From Desulfosporosinus sp049943955 (GTDB lineage: Bacteria > Bacillota > Desulfitobacteriia > Desulfitobacteriales > Desulfitobacteriaceae): a stretch of 64,000 bases of DNA. Made by a program: the position numbers and the translations under genes. The notes beneath the pieces were generated by a model. That model had not been told where the DNA came from, did no database searches, and saw only the letters and a program-made list of their open reading frames with translations. Positions 53,741 through 63,524 of the stretch are shown here, piece after piece; positions within the stretch are counted from its first letter, which is position 1, and each line of letters opens with the position of its first letter. The stretch is from contig NZ_JBNFTW010000002.1 in assembly GCF_049943955.1 (NCBI RefSeq), positions 496,001-560,000 on the forward strand. The letters run 5' to 3'.

Positions 53741-55370
53741 TTACCAGGCTGCAACGCAACCGTCCGTACGCGGCTCTGTAGCACCGGCTAAAACGCCATT
53801 CTCATCACGCCATATTAACTGTCCGCGGCCAAAGCCACCTGAACCCAAACCCCATTTAATATCGTACCCTCTCCGAGCAAGGTCTTGAGCAATATGCTCA
53901 GGCAATTGATGTTCAATTTCTACTGTTTTTCCTTCGATCCATTGCCAGCGCGGAGCATCTAAAGCCGCTTGGGGGTTTAAACCAAAATCCAGGCAATTCA
54001 TGATAACCTGCACATGGCCTTGGGGTTGCATAAAGCCTCCCATCACTCCGAAAGGCCCTACAGCCTGTGAATCCTTGGTAAGAAAGCCGGGAATTATTGT
54101 GTGGTATGGCTTTTTTCCTGGCCCTAGACAATTTGGATGTAAAGGATCTAGGGAGAAATTATGGCCTCGGTTATGTAAGGCGATACCCGTTCCGGGAACA
54201 ACCAATCCGGACCCAAATCCTATATAGTTACTTTGTATATAGGAGACCATATTTCCTTTTGAATCAGCTGTTGCCAGATAAACAGTACCACCTCGATCAG
54301 GTGAACCTGGGGAGGGTAAAGCGGCTTTCCGGCTTATGAGTTGACGTCGTTTCGCCGCATAGGGTTCGGATAGCAGGTCTTCAACCCGCAAAGTCATAGT
54401 TTTGGGGTCAGCGATAAATTTCTTTCCATCTGCAAAAGCAAGTTGCTTCAATTTGTGTATGATAGGCTTCATTTCGATCCATTGTTGAAAAATCAAAGCC
54501 TTTAAGGATATTAAAAGCTAATAAAGCTACTAAGCCATGTCCATTTGGCGGCATCTCCCAAACATCATAACCGCGATAATTAACTTTAATTGGCTCGACC
54601 CATTCCGGTTGGAAAGAGGAAAGATCTTTCTGACGTAAAAAACCACCGGTTGTTCGTGAAAATTGGTCAATTTTTTTGGCCAGATCACCTTGATAGAAGG
54701 CTTGGGCCTTTGTATCGGCGATTATCTGCAGTGTCTGAGCATGGTCAGGTGATTGCCATATTTCGCCAATCTCAGGGGCTCTTCCTCGAGGTGCAAAAGT
54801 TTCAAATCAATAACGGAATTTCTCACTATTTAGTTCGTTGCTATATTCTTTAAAGGTCGAATTCCAATGATGCCCTAAAGTGGGAGAGATAGGATAACCA
54901 CGTTCAGCATATTCTATCGCCGGACGTAAGACTTTGGTCAATGGCAACTCACCGAAGCGCTCGGAAAGTGCAGCCCACGCAGCAGGTATGCCTGGAACGA
55001 CAACAGGAAACCAGCCATATTTAGGAATTTCATGATGACCGGCGTTGGATAGTTCTGATAGGGTTAAACTTTGAGGAGAAGGTCCGCTGGAATTGAGACC
55101 ATAAATTTGATTGTTTACCCAAACCAGTGCAAAGGCGTCACCGCCAATGCCATTTGAGGTTGGCTCAACGACAGTAAGGCAGGCAGCTGTAGCAATTGCA
55201 GCATCTATAGCGTTACCGCCGTGTCTTAATATTTCCAAACCTGCTTGAGCTGCTAAAGGCTGCGAGGTAGCTACCATACCGTTACGAGCATAGATGGTCT
55301 GGCGTTTTGACGAGAAGGAAGGTATAACGGATCGTATTGCATTGTGTATTCCTCCATTCGAAGTTTGCAA
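53741..55370 (-). pseudogene. ggt: Gamma-glutamyltransferase, inactivated
   Basis: The whole gene is recognisable (YwrD-like, about 540 codons). The N-terminal part (ARNGMVATSQPLAAQAGLEI, GNAIDAAIATAACLTVVEPT) ends at an in-frame TGA at 54807-54809, where relatives have Trp before FETFAPRGRAPE. The coding sense continues through GEIWQSPDHAQTLQIIADT and RGYDVWEMPPNGHGLVA, then shifts frame near 54440-54450. The catalytic part (GGTVYLATADSKGNMVSYI) and the C-terminus (TEPRTDGCVAAW) are intact. Two lesions make a functional product unlikely. Confidence 0.88.
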
Positions 55371-55492
55371 TTAAGACATGCTGAAAGAAGGCTTCGCTGG
55401 GTTGATAAGTAATCCTACATTAATTATACAGGAAAAGTCGGATAGATAATTATAACTCCTGATATTCTATTGCTTAGAGAGGAGGTCATTAA

Positions 55493-56377
55493 GTGGATTC
55501 GTTAAAAAAAATGAATGACGCATTAAATTATATTGAGGAGAATCTTATCAATGAGATTGATTTTAATGAAGTTTCGAGAATAGCGTTCTGCTCGGCGTAT
55601 CATTTTCAAAGAATGTTTTCTTTTCTTGCTGGTATCACGCTTACGGAGTACATTCGCCGCAGGCGGCTTACTCTTGCAGCCTTTGAACTTAATAATAGCA
55701 ATATTAAAGTAATTGATGTGGCGGTTAAATATGGATACAACTCCGCCGACTCATTTACAAGAGCATTTCAAAACTTACACGGGATAACGCCATCAGAAGC
55801 AAGGTCTAATGGTCAATTACTAAAAGCATATCCAAGAATGACCTTCCAATTAGCAATAAAAGGAGGAAATGAATTGAACTATCGAATAGTAGAAAAAGAA
55901 GCATTTAGAATCATTGGTATCAAGAAAAGAGTTCCGATAATCTTTAATGGGGTTAATCCAGAGATTGCCTCTATGTGGAAAAGTCTAAATAAGGAAATGA
56001 TTTTTAAACTTAATGAGCTTTCTAATGAGGAGCCATTGGGGATAATAAATGCATCTGTAAACTTTTCAGATGAACGCATGGAGGAAAAGGGAGAACTTGA
56101 CCACTATATAGGCGTGGCGACAACAAGAGAATGCCCGGATAACCTTACAAAACTTGATGTTTCTGCTTCAACATGGGCTGTTTTTCTATCTGAAGGGCCA
56201 TTTCCAGATACTTTGCAAAATGTATGGGGCCGCATTTATGCTGAATGGTTTCCGTCTTCAAACTATGAGCGTGCAGAGGGACCATCAATCTTATGGACCG
56301 AGCAAAAAAGAGATATGACATCATCAGCTTTCAAAAGTGAAATATGGATACCGATTAGAAAAAACAATAAGATCTAG
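55493..56377 (+). CDS. AraC-family regulator with GyrI-like effector domain
   Basis: A 294-residue protein. Residues 1-105 are the two AraC helix-turn-helix motifs (IDFNEVSRIAFCSAYHFQRM, DVAVKYGYNSADSFTRAFQN). Residues 125-294 are a GyrI/Rob-like small-molecule binding domain (YRIVEKEAFRIIGIKKRVP, GVATTRECPDNL). Such regulators usually sense drugs or amphipathic compounds. GTG start with GAGGAGG. No partner gene adjacent. Confidence 0.9.
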   Translation: MDSLKKMNDALNYIEENLINEIDFNEVSRIAFCSAYHFQRMFSFLAGITLTEYIRRRRLTLAAFELNNSNIKVIDVAVKYGYNSADSFTRAFQNLHGITPSEARSNGQLLKAYPRMTFQLAIKGGNELNYRIVEKEAFRIIGIKKRVPIIFNGVNPEIASMWKSLNKEMIFKLNELSNEEPLGIINASVNFSDERMEEKGELDHYIGVATTRECPDNLTKLDVSASTWAVFLSEGPFPDTLQNVWGRIYAEWFPSSNYERAEGPSILWTEQKRDMTSSAFKSEIWIPIRKNNKI

Positions 56378-56546
56378 TCTCATTAGTTGGATTCGCTGCC
56401 ATAGTATCCCAAATAACAAAATCAATCGATCGGAAATTCGCCTCTTTGCCGAAATCAGCTGGTGACCTAATAGTGGAGACCATCTGTGCATTGCTGACAG
56501 GTCAGCCGGCAGGCAATGGAATAAAAGTCCCTCTTGCATCGTGCTA

Positions 56547-56587
56547 CTACAAATGCCGTCCACTCTGTTAGTGAACGGCATTTGTAG
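56547..56587. terminator. Hairpin between convergent genes
   Basis: A perfect 13-bp stem (56547-56559 with 56575-56587). No clear T-run on the plus strand. Confidence 0.6.
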
Positions 56588-56600
56588 CATAATTGGGAGT

Positions 56601-56997
56601 TTATTTCACGTATTGCGCCTTTACTGCTATGAACATCCGTCTAATTCTCCATCCCAAGTACCCTAATGCTGTCCCACAAAGCAATCCGAACAAGGACGGT
56701 AAAATGATTAGAGGGATGAGAATTAGAACTTGAGTTACCGAATGAATATTTTGGTTATCAAACCATAAATATGTGTAAGACACGAAAAAGCCGAAGACAG
56801 CTCCAAACCTATATGAATCGTTTTTGCTCGTCCCAAGCCAGGCAGTTACAAAAAGGACTAAGCCACCCCATGGTACTGCATTTACCAATGCTTTTCCTTG
56901 GGCAATGCTGAGTCGACTAAAAATAAACCCGGTAACTAAGGCAAGAAGTATTCGTAAACCAATATCGAGTCGGTGGTTTAGTATAAGTGTGTTTCAT
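56601..56997 (-). pseudogene. Small membrane protein gene with a one-base frameshift near its start
   Basis: ATG at 56997 has an excellent RBS (AAGGGGGG), but after two codons the reading must shift by one base in a CACACA run to enter the long open frame (LILNHRLDIGLRILLALVTG and on to VKAQYVK). Corrected, the protein would be 131 residues with four hydrophobic segments. Without the shift, only a TTG-started 95-residue part is open. No family recognised. Confidence 0.6.
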
Positions 56998-57016
56998 TAT
57001 ATCCCCCCTTAACGTA

Positions 57017-57079
57017 AACTTCAGGTGAGGTAGAGTCCTCCTTTACCGCTAAGTATTTCTATTGGGAAAGGCGGCTCGA
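57017..57079. repeat. Partial copy of the structured repeat (middle part)
   Basis: Closely similar to 58556-58618, including the AACTTCAGGTG start and GGCGGCTCG end. Confidence 0.7.
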
Positions 57080-57228
57080 AAATAGGTAAACCACCTACAG
57101 AAATGCTAAAAACGAGATAATCCAACAATAAAAATTGCGCTATGCATAACTCCAAATTCAGGATGAATTGTATTTATTATTTGAAAATCCGGAATTGGGT
57201 TTAAATACTGTCAATATTTTTCCGATCG

Positions 57229-57309
57229 TAAGACACCCACTTTTACAAATAGGGCTGGTTCTCATACCTGGGTAGAGTCTCCACCGAAGCCACGATGTTC
57301 AGCTTTAGC
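57229..57309. repeat. Degraded copy of the structured repeat (ends only)
   Basis: Starts AAGACACCCAC and ends GAAGCCACGATGTTCAGCTT like the copy at 58518-58672, with the middle deleted. The rest of 56998-57441 shows no gene. Confidence 0.65.
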
Positions 57310-57441
57310 TGAACAATTTTTTGTATTGTTCAAAATAATATGAAGGTAATCGATTGAAGCATAGAGAATATCTATAAATTGGTATGTCATCGAGCATGTA
57401 TTAACTTCATACAGATATTCTGGGGAATGGAGGACTGAAAG

Positions 57442-58392
57442 ATGGAAAAATACCCTTTACCCGAGGTTGATAAACTTAAGAAGCGGCAGAAACGACTTAA
57501 AGTAACATGGTTCATAGGGCTCGTACTAATCATTTTTGCCAGCCTTGGAATTAGTCTTTTATGGAACAGAGCAGGAAGTGCGGTTAATAAAGATATCCTC
57601 TCAGTAACAGATGTTAAGCACACCGTCGTGCAATCCGGTTTGTCATTAACTTCAAATTCAATGGTGAACCCAGCTGATTACAAAATGGGTCAAGTTGAAC
57701 CCCAAATTTATGAAATCAAGAATTTTGATGGAATGCTATTTATCTATAAATTTACTTCTATTGGGGAGAGGGATACAATCTTTGATCAATGGCAAGACAC
57801 TAATGGAAGAAAAAGTAATAGTGCAAACTTAAATATGTTTTCACCAAAATGGCAATATAATCGAGCCTACGCCGCCAAAAATACAATCATAGTTGTTTGT
57901 TTGAGTCAGTTTCCTGGCGAAGAGTATGCTCGTAAAATTTCACCGAGACTAAGGGACTTGGGTAAGGAGATTTTTTACAATTTAAATGAAGGACAACAAA
58001 TCGTGTATCAAGGAGAAGGAGATAATTGGCGCGGAAAAGTCATAATTAATTACTACAATCACTTTTGGACAGATGATAAAGGGGTTCTCCGATTTGATGG
58101 CTGGAATCATAGGCAACCCGTAATAGAGTTTAAGGGGGACCCAAGTAATATTCAGGGAAATTTTAGTTATGAATTTAAGTCTGCCATTGATGAATTTGGG
58201 GGAACGGATGCTAAGGGATTTGATGCAAGCCGATTCGCAGAAAATGATAGTGCTGCGAACTATGGTGGTGTAATACTTGGTTTTGGAGGGATAGGTGGGA
58301 GTGGGGCGATGCCTCCAAAAGATAATGTTTATACGCTTACAGTTAAATGGAATAACAAGCAGGAGACTTTTGATTTAAAGGCTTCTAAATAA
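57442..58392 (+). CDS. Hypothetical membrane-anchored protein
   Basis: A 316-residue protein with a basic cytoplasmic start (KLKKRQKRLK), one transmembrane segment (residues about 24-41, WFIGLVLIIFASLGISLLW) and an extracytoplasmic domain rich in aromatic residues and Asn (GEGDNWRGKVIINYYNHFWT). The end is Gly-rich (GFGGIGGSGAMPP) and then VYTLTVKWNNKQETFDL, like a bacterial Ig-type strand pair. RBS GGAGG. No family recognised. Confidence 0.75.
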   Translation: MEKYPLPEVDKLKKRQKRLKVTWFIGLVLIIFASLGISLLWNRAGSAVNKDILSVTDVKHTVVQSGLSLTSNSMVNPADYKMGQVEPQIYEIKNFDGMLFIYKFTSIGERDTIFDQWQDTNGRKSNSANLNMFSPKWQYNRAYAAKNTIIVVCLSQFPGEEYARKISPRLRDLGKEIFYNLNEGQQIVYQGEGDNWRGKVIINYYNHFWTDDKGVLRFDGWNHRQPVIEFKGDPSNIQGNFSYEFKSAIDEFGGTDAKGFDASRFAENDSAANYGGVILGFGGIGGSGAMPPKDNVYTLTVKWNNKQETFDLKASK

Positions 58393-58476
58393 GTAAGACA
58401 ATATTTGTTTATCTTTAGCTGAGCAAGTTCGCTTATTATGTGATTCACTGTTATTTACACTAAAACCTGACTGCAA

Positions 58477-58508
58477 ATAAACCCTCATCATTCGTGATGG
58501 GGGTTTAT
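58477..58508. terminator. Hairpin with TTCG loop
   Basis: A 14-bp stem with one T-G pair (58477-58490 with 58495-58508). It lies at the edge of the structured repeat and could be a terminator for the upstream gene. Confidence 0.6.
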
Positions 58509-58513
58509 CCAGT

Positions 58514-58686
58514 TTTTAAGACCCCCACTTCTATAAGTGAGGGTGGGCCATTGTTAACTTCAGGTGGGGTAGAGTCCACCTTCGCCGCTAAGTATTCCTA
58601 TTGGGAATGGCGGCTCGGCAATAATATCCGCTGGACATTATTGTATCTGAAGCCCCGATGTTCAGCTTTAGCGTAAGCGAGTTCAC
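58514..58686. mobile_element. IS200/IS605-like structured repeat (right-end or omega-RNA-like remnant)
   Basis: About 170 bases with several internal hairpins (CCCCCACTT region 58521-58548, GCCGCTAAG...GGCGGC 58584-58615, CAATAAT/ATTATTG 58619-58645) and an end GAAGCCCCGATGTTCAGC typical of the right ends of IS605-type elements. No transposase or tnpB is nearby. Two partial copies lie upstream. The rest of 58393-59065 holds no gene. Confidence 0.55.
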
Positions 58687-59065
58687 TTTGCGTAAACGAT
58701 CAGTATGTACATGATTTCAAAGGTGGCTATTGTAGTAGGCTTGGTGAACGCGGATAGAAAAATGACATTAATCTGTAGCAGAATTCTAATCCATGAAGTT
58801 AGTTTTTAGTATTAAAATTCTTATTCTGTTCTAATACTATTAACGTTCTTCAATGGTGGACAACAACACAAAAAGTCCGCCTCAGAGAGACAATACTGTT
58901 TATGCCTATTTTGAAACAATGTGTATTAAGTTCTTAAAAGCTCTAAATCATTAAAGACTTGTATAAAAACGGTGTTGCATAATTATTTTGATATTTGAAA
59001 GCAAAATGCAGAATACTATAGAATGATGTCGAAATATTTAAATTTGAATCCGGGAGGTAAATTTT

Positions 59066-60991
59066 ATGGAAAAGAGAGGTCTGGATCATTCGGCTTACGG
59101 TGGAGTCAATGGAGAAGATTATATTCCATACATACCTGCCAGCGAAGCCATGCCTGAAGTCACAGTAGTGTCGTTAGTCATGGGGGTTTTATTTGCCGCA
59201 CTATTTGCTGCCGCCAATACATATCTCGGACTTAAGGTAGGAATGACAATTGCCGCTGGGATTCCTTCGGCGGTCCTGGCTACAGGAATACTTAAAGGAC
59301 TGTTCAAACACAACAACGTCTTAGAAGCTAACATGATTCAATCTATTGCCGCTATGGGTGAAGCTTTAGCGGGCGGGATAATTTTTACTTTACCGGCTAT
59401 TATTATTTGGGGGTTAGAGTTAAAATTATCAACGATCATAGTTGCCACACTGCTCGGGGGATTAATAGGTATTTTCTTTGTCGTTCCTTTGCGTAAATAT
59501 CTGACGGTTGAAGAACACGGAAAACTTATTTTTCCTGAAAGTATGGCAGCTGCCGAAATCTTGGCTACGGGCAGTTCCGGCGGTACCGGATTTAAGACGG
59601 TACTTACAGGTTTGTTGTATGGCGGTGGTTATAAACTGTTATCCGGTGGTTTTGCGCTCTGGATGGAAGAACCGGAATGGACAATCAAACCTTTGCAGAG
59701 TACTGTCTTTGGCGTCGATACATTGGCATCGCTAGCCGGAGTCGGTTTTATCATCGGTATCGAAGCTGCTCTATACATGTTTGCTGGTGCACTGGTGGCC
59801 TGGTTTGGGTTAATCCCTTTAATTAAATACGTAGGTGCAGGGCTTACTACACCATTGTTCCCTTCCACGACCTTAATCTCGAAAATGAGTGCTTCAGCGA
59901 TCTGGAGTAGTTATATCAGATATGTGGGGGCAGGAGCTGTGGCCGCCGGTGGATTTATCAGTTTAGGCAGATCATTGCCCACGATTGGCCGATCATTCAA
60001 ATCAGCGATGGGTGGCCTGGGTAAAGGAACTGACAGTGATAAACGTACGGATATAGATGCTCCGATAATTTGGGTTATTGGGGCGGCAGTTTTTGTATTC
60101 CTTCTTGCTTGGTTGTTGCCTATGATTTCTATCGGACCGATTGGGTCTCTTCTGGTTGTTGTTTTTGCCTTCTTTTTTGCCGTGGTTTCTGCTCGGATGT
60201 GCGGGATCGTTGGTGCTTCCAATAATCCGGTGTCTGGAATGACCATTGCATCCTTGCTCTTTATCACGGCTGTGTTAAAAGCTACAGGGCTAACTGGTCA
60301 GCAGGGGATGGTTGCTGCTATCCTGGCAGGTTCTATTGTCTGTATTGCCATTGCAGTGTCCGGTGATGCGGCCCAAGCCCTAAAGACTACCCATATCATT
60401 GGGGGCACGCCGAAACGAGTGGAATTCAGCATGTACGCAGGTGTAGCTTTCGCCTCTGTTTTTTCCGGTTTGGTTTTGCTCATGCTCAATCATACTTACG
60501 GGATTGGTTCCGATGCTGTTGCTGCACCTCAGGCGACCTTGATGTCTATGGTTGTTAAAGGTGTTATGACAGGTCAAATCCCCTGGATTCTTGTTATTAT
60601 CGGTGTTACGTTCGGAGTGATGTGTGCCTTAATGAGATTGCCGGTTTTACCGGTGGCACTGGGCCTCTATTTGCCGATTCATCTTAGCGCGGGTATCTTA
60701 GTAGGAGGTTTGATCAGAGTTTTTGTTGACCGGAAGTTCCGTAACAATAGTGATCAATTAAAGGAAAAGGTGGAAAAAGGAATTCTGCTGGCATCCGGGC
60801 TTGTTGCCGGGGATGCGATTATGGGCATCGTGATTGCTGTATTTGCTACGTTGAGTATTAATATCGGCTTTGGAGCTAATATTTTACCGGGAATTACCGG
60901 CAGCCCCTATACGGCAATGCTTCTTTATATTCTGTTAGCTGTCTGGATGTACCGAGTTACTGTTAAGAAAGATACGAAACAGAATGGGTGA
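59066..60991 (+). CDS. Oligopeptide transporter, OPT family
   Basis: A 641-residue membrane protein with about 14-16 hydrophobic segments. OPT motifs: ANTYLGLKVGMTIAAGIPSA, NNVLEANMIQSIAAMGEALA, PESMAAAEILATG and NNPVSGMTIASL. OPT proteins take up small peptides or metal chelates. RBS GGGAGG. First of three genes with a PqqD-like protein and a dipeptidase, which points to peptide uptake and use. Confidence 0.93.
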   Translation: MEKRGLDHSAYGGVNGEDYIPYIPASEAMPEVTVVSLVMGVLFAALFAAANTYLGLKVGMTIAAGIPSAVLATGILKGLFKHNNVLEANMIQSIAAMGEALAGGIIFTLPAIIIWGLELKLSTIIVATLLGGLIGIFFVVPLRKYLTVEEHGKLIFPESMAAAEILATGSSGGTGFKTVLTGLLYGGGYKLLSGGFALWMEEPEWTIKPLQSTVFGVDTLASLAGVGFIIGIEAALYMFAGALVAWFGLIPLIKYVGAGLTTPLFPSTTLISKMSASAIWSSYIRYVGAGAVAAGGFISLGRSLPTIGRSFKSAMGGLGKGTDSDKRTDIDAPIIWVIGAAVFVFLLAWLLPMISIGPIGSLLVVVFAFFFAVVSARMCGIVGASNNPVSGMTIASLLFITAVLKATGLTGQQGMVAAILAGSIVCIAIAVSGDAAQALKTTHIIGGTPKRVEFSMYAGVAFASVFSGLVLLMLNHTYGIGSDAVAAPQATLMSMVVKGVMTGQIPWILVIIGVTFGVMCALMRLPVLPVALGLYLPIHLSAGILVGGLIRVFVDRKFRNNSDQLKEKVEKGILLASGLVAGDAIMGIVIAVFATLSINIGFGANILPGITGSPYTAMLLYILLAVWMYRVTVKKDTKQNG

Positions 60992-61001
60992 GAATATATC
61001 T

Positions 61002-61367
61002 ATGATTAAGAAGAAAAACAGAGAAGATAATTATCTATGTTACATCCCATGGAAACAACACCAGGAATGGGAATCAAGAAATGGAAAAGTGTTTCTCTTC
61101 TTTGAACATGATAAACTGATTGAGAGGTTTGCTCGCTGGTTGGTAAAAAAGCCGTATATTAGTGATGTTGAATTGGATGAAGTAGGCTCACAGGTTTGGT
61201 CCTTTATTGATGGTAAGTGTACGGTGTTCGAGATCGGACAAAAACTGCAAAAACTCTTTGGGACTGAGTTTGATCCCAAGTATCAAAGACTAATTGCCTA
61301 TTTGAACTATCTTAATAAAAAAGGCTGGATCTTGTTTAAGAGAGGTCCGCAGCTACAGGGGGATTAA
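61002..61367 (+). CDS. PqqD-family protein
   Basis: A 121-residue PqqD-like winged-helix protein: VELDEVGSQVWSFIDGKCTV and FEIGQKLQKLFG are the family core. PqqD domains bind leader peptides for radical SAM enzymes, but none is encoded here. ATG at 61002 has GGGTGAG upstream; ATG 60984 would overlap the transporter gene. Located between peptide transporter and peptidase genes. Confidence 0.82.
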   Translation: MIKKKNREDNYLCYIPWKQHQEWESRNGKVFLFFEHDKLIERFARWLVKKPYISDVELDEVGSQVWSFIDGKCTVFEIGQKLQKLFGTEFDPKYQRLIAYLNYLNKKGWILFKRGPQLQGD

Positions 61368-61369
61368 AG

Positions 61370-62761
61370 ATGGAACTAAACAAACAAATAGAACAAGATA
61401 AAAATGATCTGATTCAATCTGTTCAGGAACTTGTTCGTATTAGAAGTGTCCAGGGTGAAGCACAGGAAGGTAAACCCTTCGGTGCTGACGTAGACGATGC
61501 CCTTAATAAGGCGCTGGCAATTGCTGAGAAAATGGGATTTAGAACCGTTAATTTGGATGGTTACATCGGTTATGCCGAGTACGGAGAAGGTGAAGATTAC
61601 GTCGGTATCCTCGGACATCTTGATGTAGTGCCTGAAGGCGATGGCTGGCTTTATCCTCCTTATGCCGCGGAGATTCATGACGGGAAAATTTATGGTCGAG
61701 GAACTATGGATGATAAAGCACCAATAATAGCTGCTCTTTATGGCCTTAAAGCTATCAAGGATCTCCAGCTTCCACTGAAGCATAGGGTTAGAGTAATATT
61801 TGGCACAAATGAAGAAAGCGGTTGTCAGGAAATGGAGTATTATCTCGGCAGGGAAAAAGCACCGGTCTCCGGTTTTACCCCTGATGCTGAATATCCAATT
61901 ATCTATGCCGAAAAAGGGATTACTTTTTTTGACTTGGTGAGAAAGCTGGAGGCAAACCATGAGGGTGACGTTGTAATCAAGACTATCAAGGGCGGACAAC
62001 GAGCGAATATGGTACCTGATTACTGTGAGGCTCAAGTTGTGGCGAAGGATTCAGCAAAACTTATTAAAACCATTGAAGAATTTGCAGGCAGTACTGGTTA
62101 TGCTGTCTTTGCAGAACCACAAGATAAGGGAGTGGTTATTAAGTCGAAGGGTGTTTCGGCTCATGGCAGCCTGCCTCAGTTGGGTAAAAATGCTATCATG
62201 CAAATGATGCAATTGTTAGGGAAATTGCCGCTGGGTGATAATGACACTGCCCAATTTATTGCCTTCTTAAATAAGTATGTTGGGATGGAGACGGACGGAA
62301 AATCATTTGGGGTTGACCTTGAGGACAAGGAGTCCGGAAAGCTGTCTTTCAATGTTGGGATTATTTCTTTAGAGGATAACGAAGTACGTTTGGGTTTGAA
62401 TTTGCGTTATCCGGTGACCTTTTGCTTAGAGGATATGATGGATCTAATCTATAAACGCCTTGAGGGAACAGAAATTCAGGTTGAACTTAATCTGCATCAA
62501 CAGCCTTTGTATTTTTCAGTTGATCACCCCTTAATTAAATCTTTGCAAAAAGTTTATACGGAACAGACCGGCAAGGAGGCCACGTTATTAGCCATTGGCG
62601 GCGGTACTTATGCCAAAGAAATGCCTAATATTGTCGCCTTTGGGCCAATAATGCCTGGTGAAGAGGATCTTGACCATCAAGCTAATGAATATATTAAGAT
62701 AGAACATTTAGTGCTTAATGCCAAGATCTATGCTCACGCAATTTATGAGTTAGCTAAGTAA
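61370..62761 (+). CDS. pepV: Dipeptidase PepV (M20 family)
   Basis: A 463-residue zinc dipeptidase. Metal ligands: His in GILGHLDVVPEG, Asp in GRGTMDDKAP, Glu pair in FGTNEESGCQEM, Asp in TPDAEYP and a C-terminal His (GEEDLDHQANE). Normal length. Starts two bases after the PqqD-like stop. Cleaves dipeptides in the cytoplasm, probably those imported by the OPT transporter. Confidence 0.93.
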   Translation: MELNKQIEQDKNDLIQSVQELVRIRSVQGEAQEGKPFGADVDDALNKALAIAEKMGFRTVNLDGYIGYAEYGEGEDYVGILGHLDVVPEGDGWLYPPYAAEIHDGKIYGRGTMDDKAPIIAALYGLKAIKDLQLPLKHRVRVIFGTNEESGCQEMEYYLGREKAPVSGFTPDAEYPIIYAEKGITFFDLVRKLEANHEGDVVIKTIKGGQRANMVPDYCEAQVVAKDSAKLIKTIEEFAGSTGYAVFAEPQDKGVVIKSKGVSAHGSLPQLGKNAIMQMMQLLGKLPLGDNDTAQFIAFLNKYVGMETDGKSFGVDLEDKESGKLSFNVGIISLEDNEVRLGLNLRYPVTFCLEDMMDLIYKRLEGTEIQVELNLHQQPLYFSVDHPLIKSLQKVYTEQTGKEATLLAIGGGTYAKEMPNIVAFGPIMPGEEDLDHQANEYIKIEHLVLNAKIYAHAIYELAK

Positions 62762-62796
62762 CGTAAAACAATAATGTAATAATGCCCAGCAAACAG

Positions 62797-62831
62797 ATCC
62801 CGGTTTAACTTAAAGAAAGTTGAACCGGGAT
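62797..62831 (+). terminator. Terminator of the peptide operon
   Basis: Stem 62797-62805 with 62823-62831 plus inner pairs, followed by TTGACT. The rest of 62832-63080 shows no gene. Confidence 0.65.
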
Positions 62832-63080
62832 TTGACTATAAGCTTACCAATTATAGTTATATTAAACGGCAGTAGTCCGATCGTTTTGAAGATCAATAGA
62901 CCAGATATCAGAGTTATATTCATGCTGCAAAAGATACGACTTTTTCTGTTGATAAGTTCGTCTGTGTATAATTTTGGCAAATAGTACTTTTGTGAAAAAA
63001 AGAATTTGGAGATAAATTTAAGTCATTATACTAACAAATAAAATTTACCGACATGTGTTCCCAAAAGCTTGACAATTAAC

Positions 63081-63124
63081 GCCTACAATTGTAGGCTATA
63101 CTTATAATTGGATTACAAATGTAG
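63081..63124 (+). promoter_or_regulatory. Two BlaI-type operators
   Basis: A perfect 16-bp palindrome at 63081-63096 with core TACAATTGTA and a second core TACAAATGTA at 63114-63123, 30 bases centre to centre. Both fit the TACA-N2-TGTA type of BlaI/MecI operators and flank TATAAT-like sequence (63103-63108). Autoregulation is expected. Confidence 0.7.
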
Positions 63125-63136
63125 GTGGTGGAGAAA

Positions 63137-63505
63137 TTGAAGAACATTCCGCAAATAACCGATGCTGAATGGTTGGTAATGAAAGTACTTTGGGAGGAGT
63201 CTCCTCTGGGTTCCTGCGATATCATTAAAAAACTGAATGGGACAACTGATTGGAAACCTAAAACAATTAAGACCTTACTTAGTCGGTTAGTTGCCAAAAA
63301 AGCCTTATCTTATGACATTGCACGCCGAGGATATTCATATTATCCTTTAGTTTCTGAAGATGAATGTGCTAAGGAAGAATCGAAATCATTCTTAGGTCGT
63401 GTTTTTAATGGTTCTCTTAATCTATTCGTGAAAAATTTTATAGAAAACGAAGAGTTGTCGATTGAAGAAATAGAGGAACTCAAGAAACTATTAGAACATA
63501 AATAA
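63137..63505 (+). CDS. BlaI/MecI/CopY family transcriptional repressor
   Basis: A 122-residue winged-helix repressor: ITDAEWLVMKVLWEESPLGS and WKPKTIKTLLSRLVAKKALS are the family DNA-binding part; the C-terminal helices mediate dimerisation and contain the cleavage region. TTG at 63137 with GGTGGTGG upstream is preferred; GTG 63125 and 63128 are alternatives. Followed by its likely sensor. Confidence 0.9.
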   Translation: MKNIPQITDAEWLVMKVLWEESPLGSCDIIKKLNGTTDWKPKTIKTLLSRLVAKKALSYDIARRGYSYYPLVSEDECAKEESKSFLGRVFNGSLNLFVKNFIENEELSIEEIEELKKLLEHK

Positions 63506-63524
63506 TCCGAGCGGGGTGATGTTA

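Noticed and set aside
54807..54809. Selenocysteine at the TGA in ggt
   Set aside because: Relatives have Trp at this place, and a separate frameshift shows the gene is decaying.
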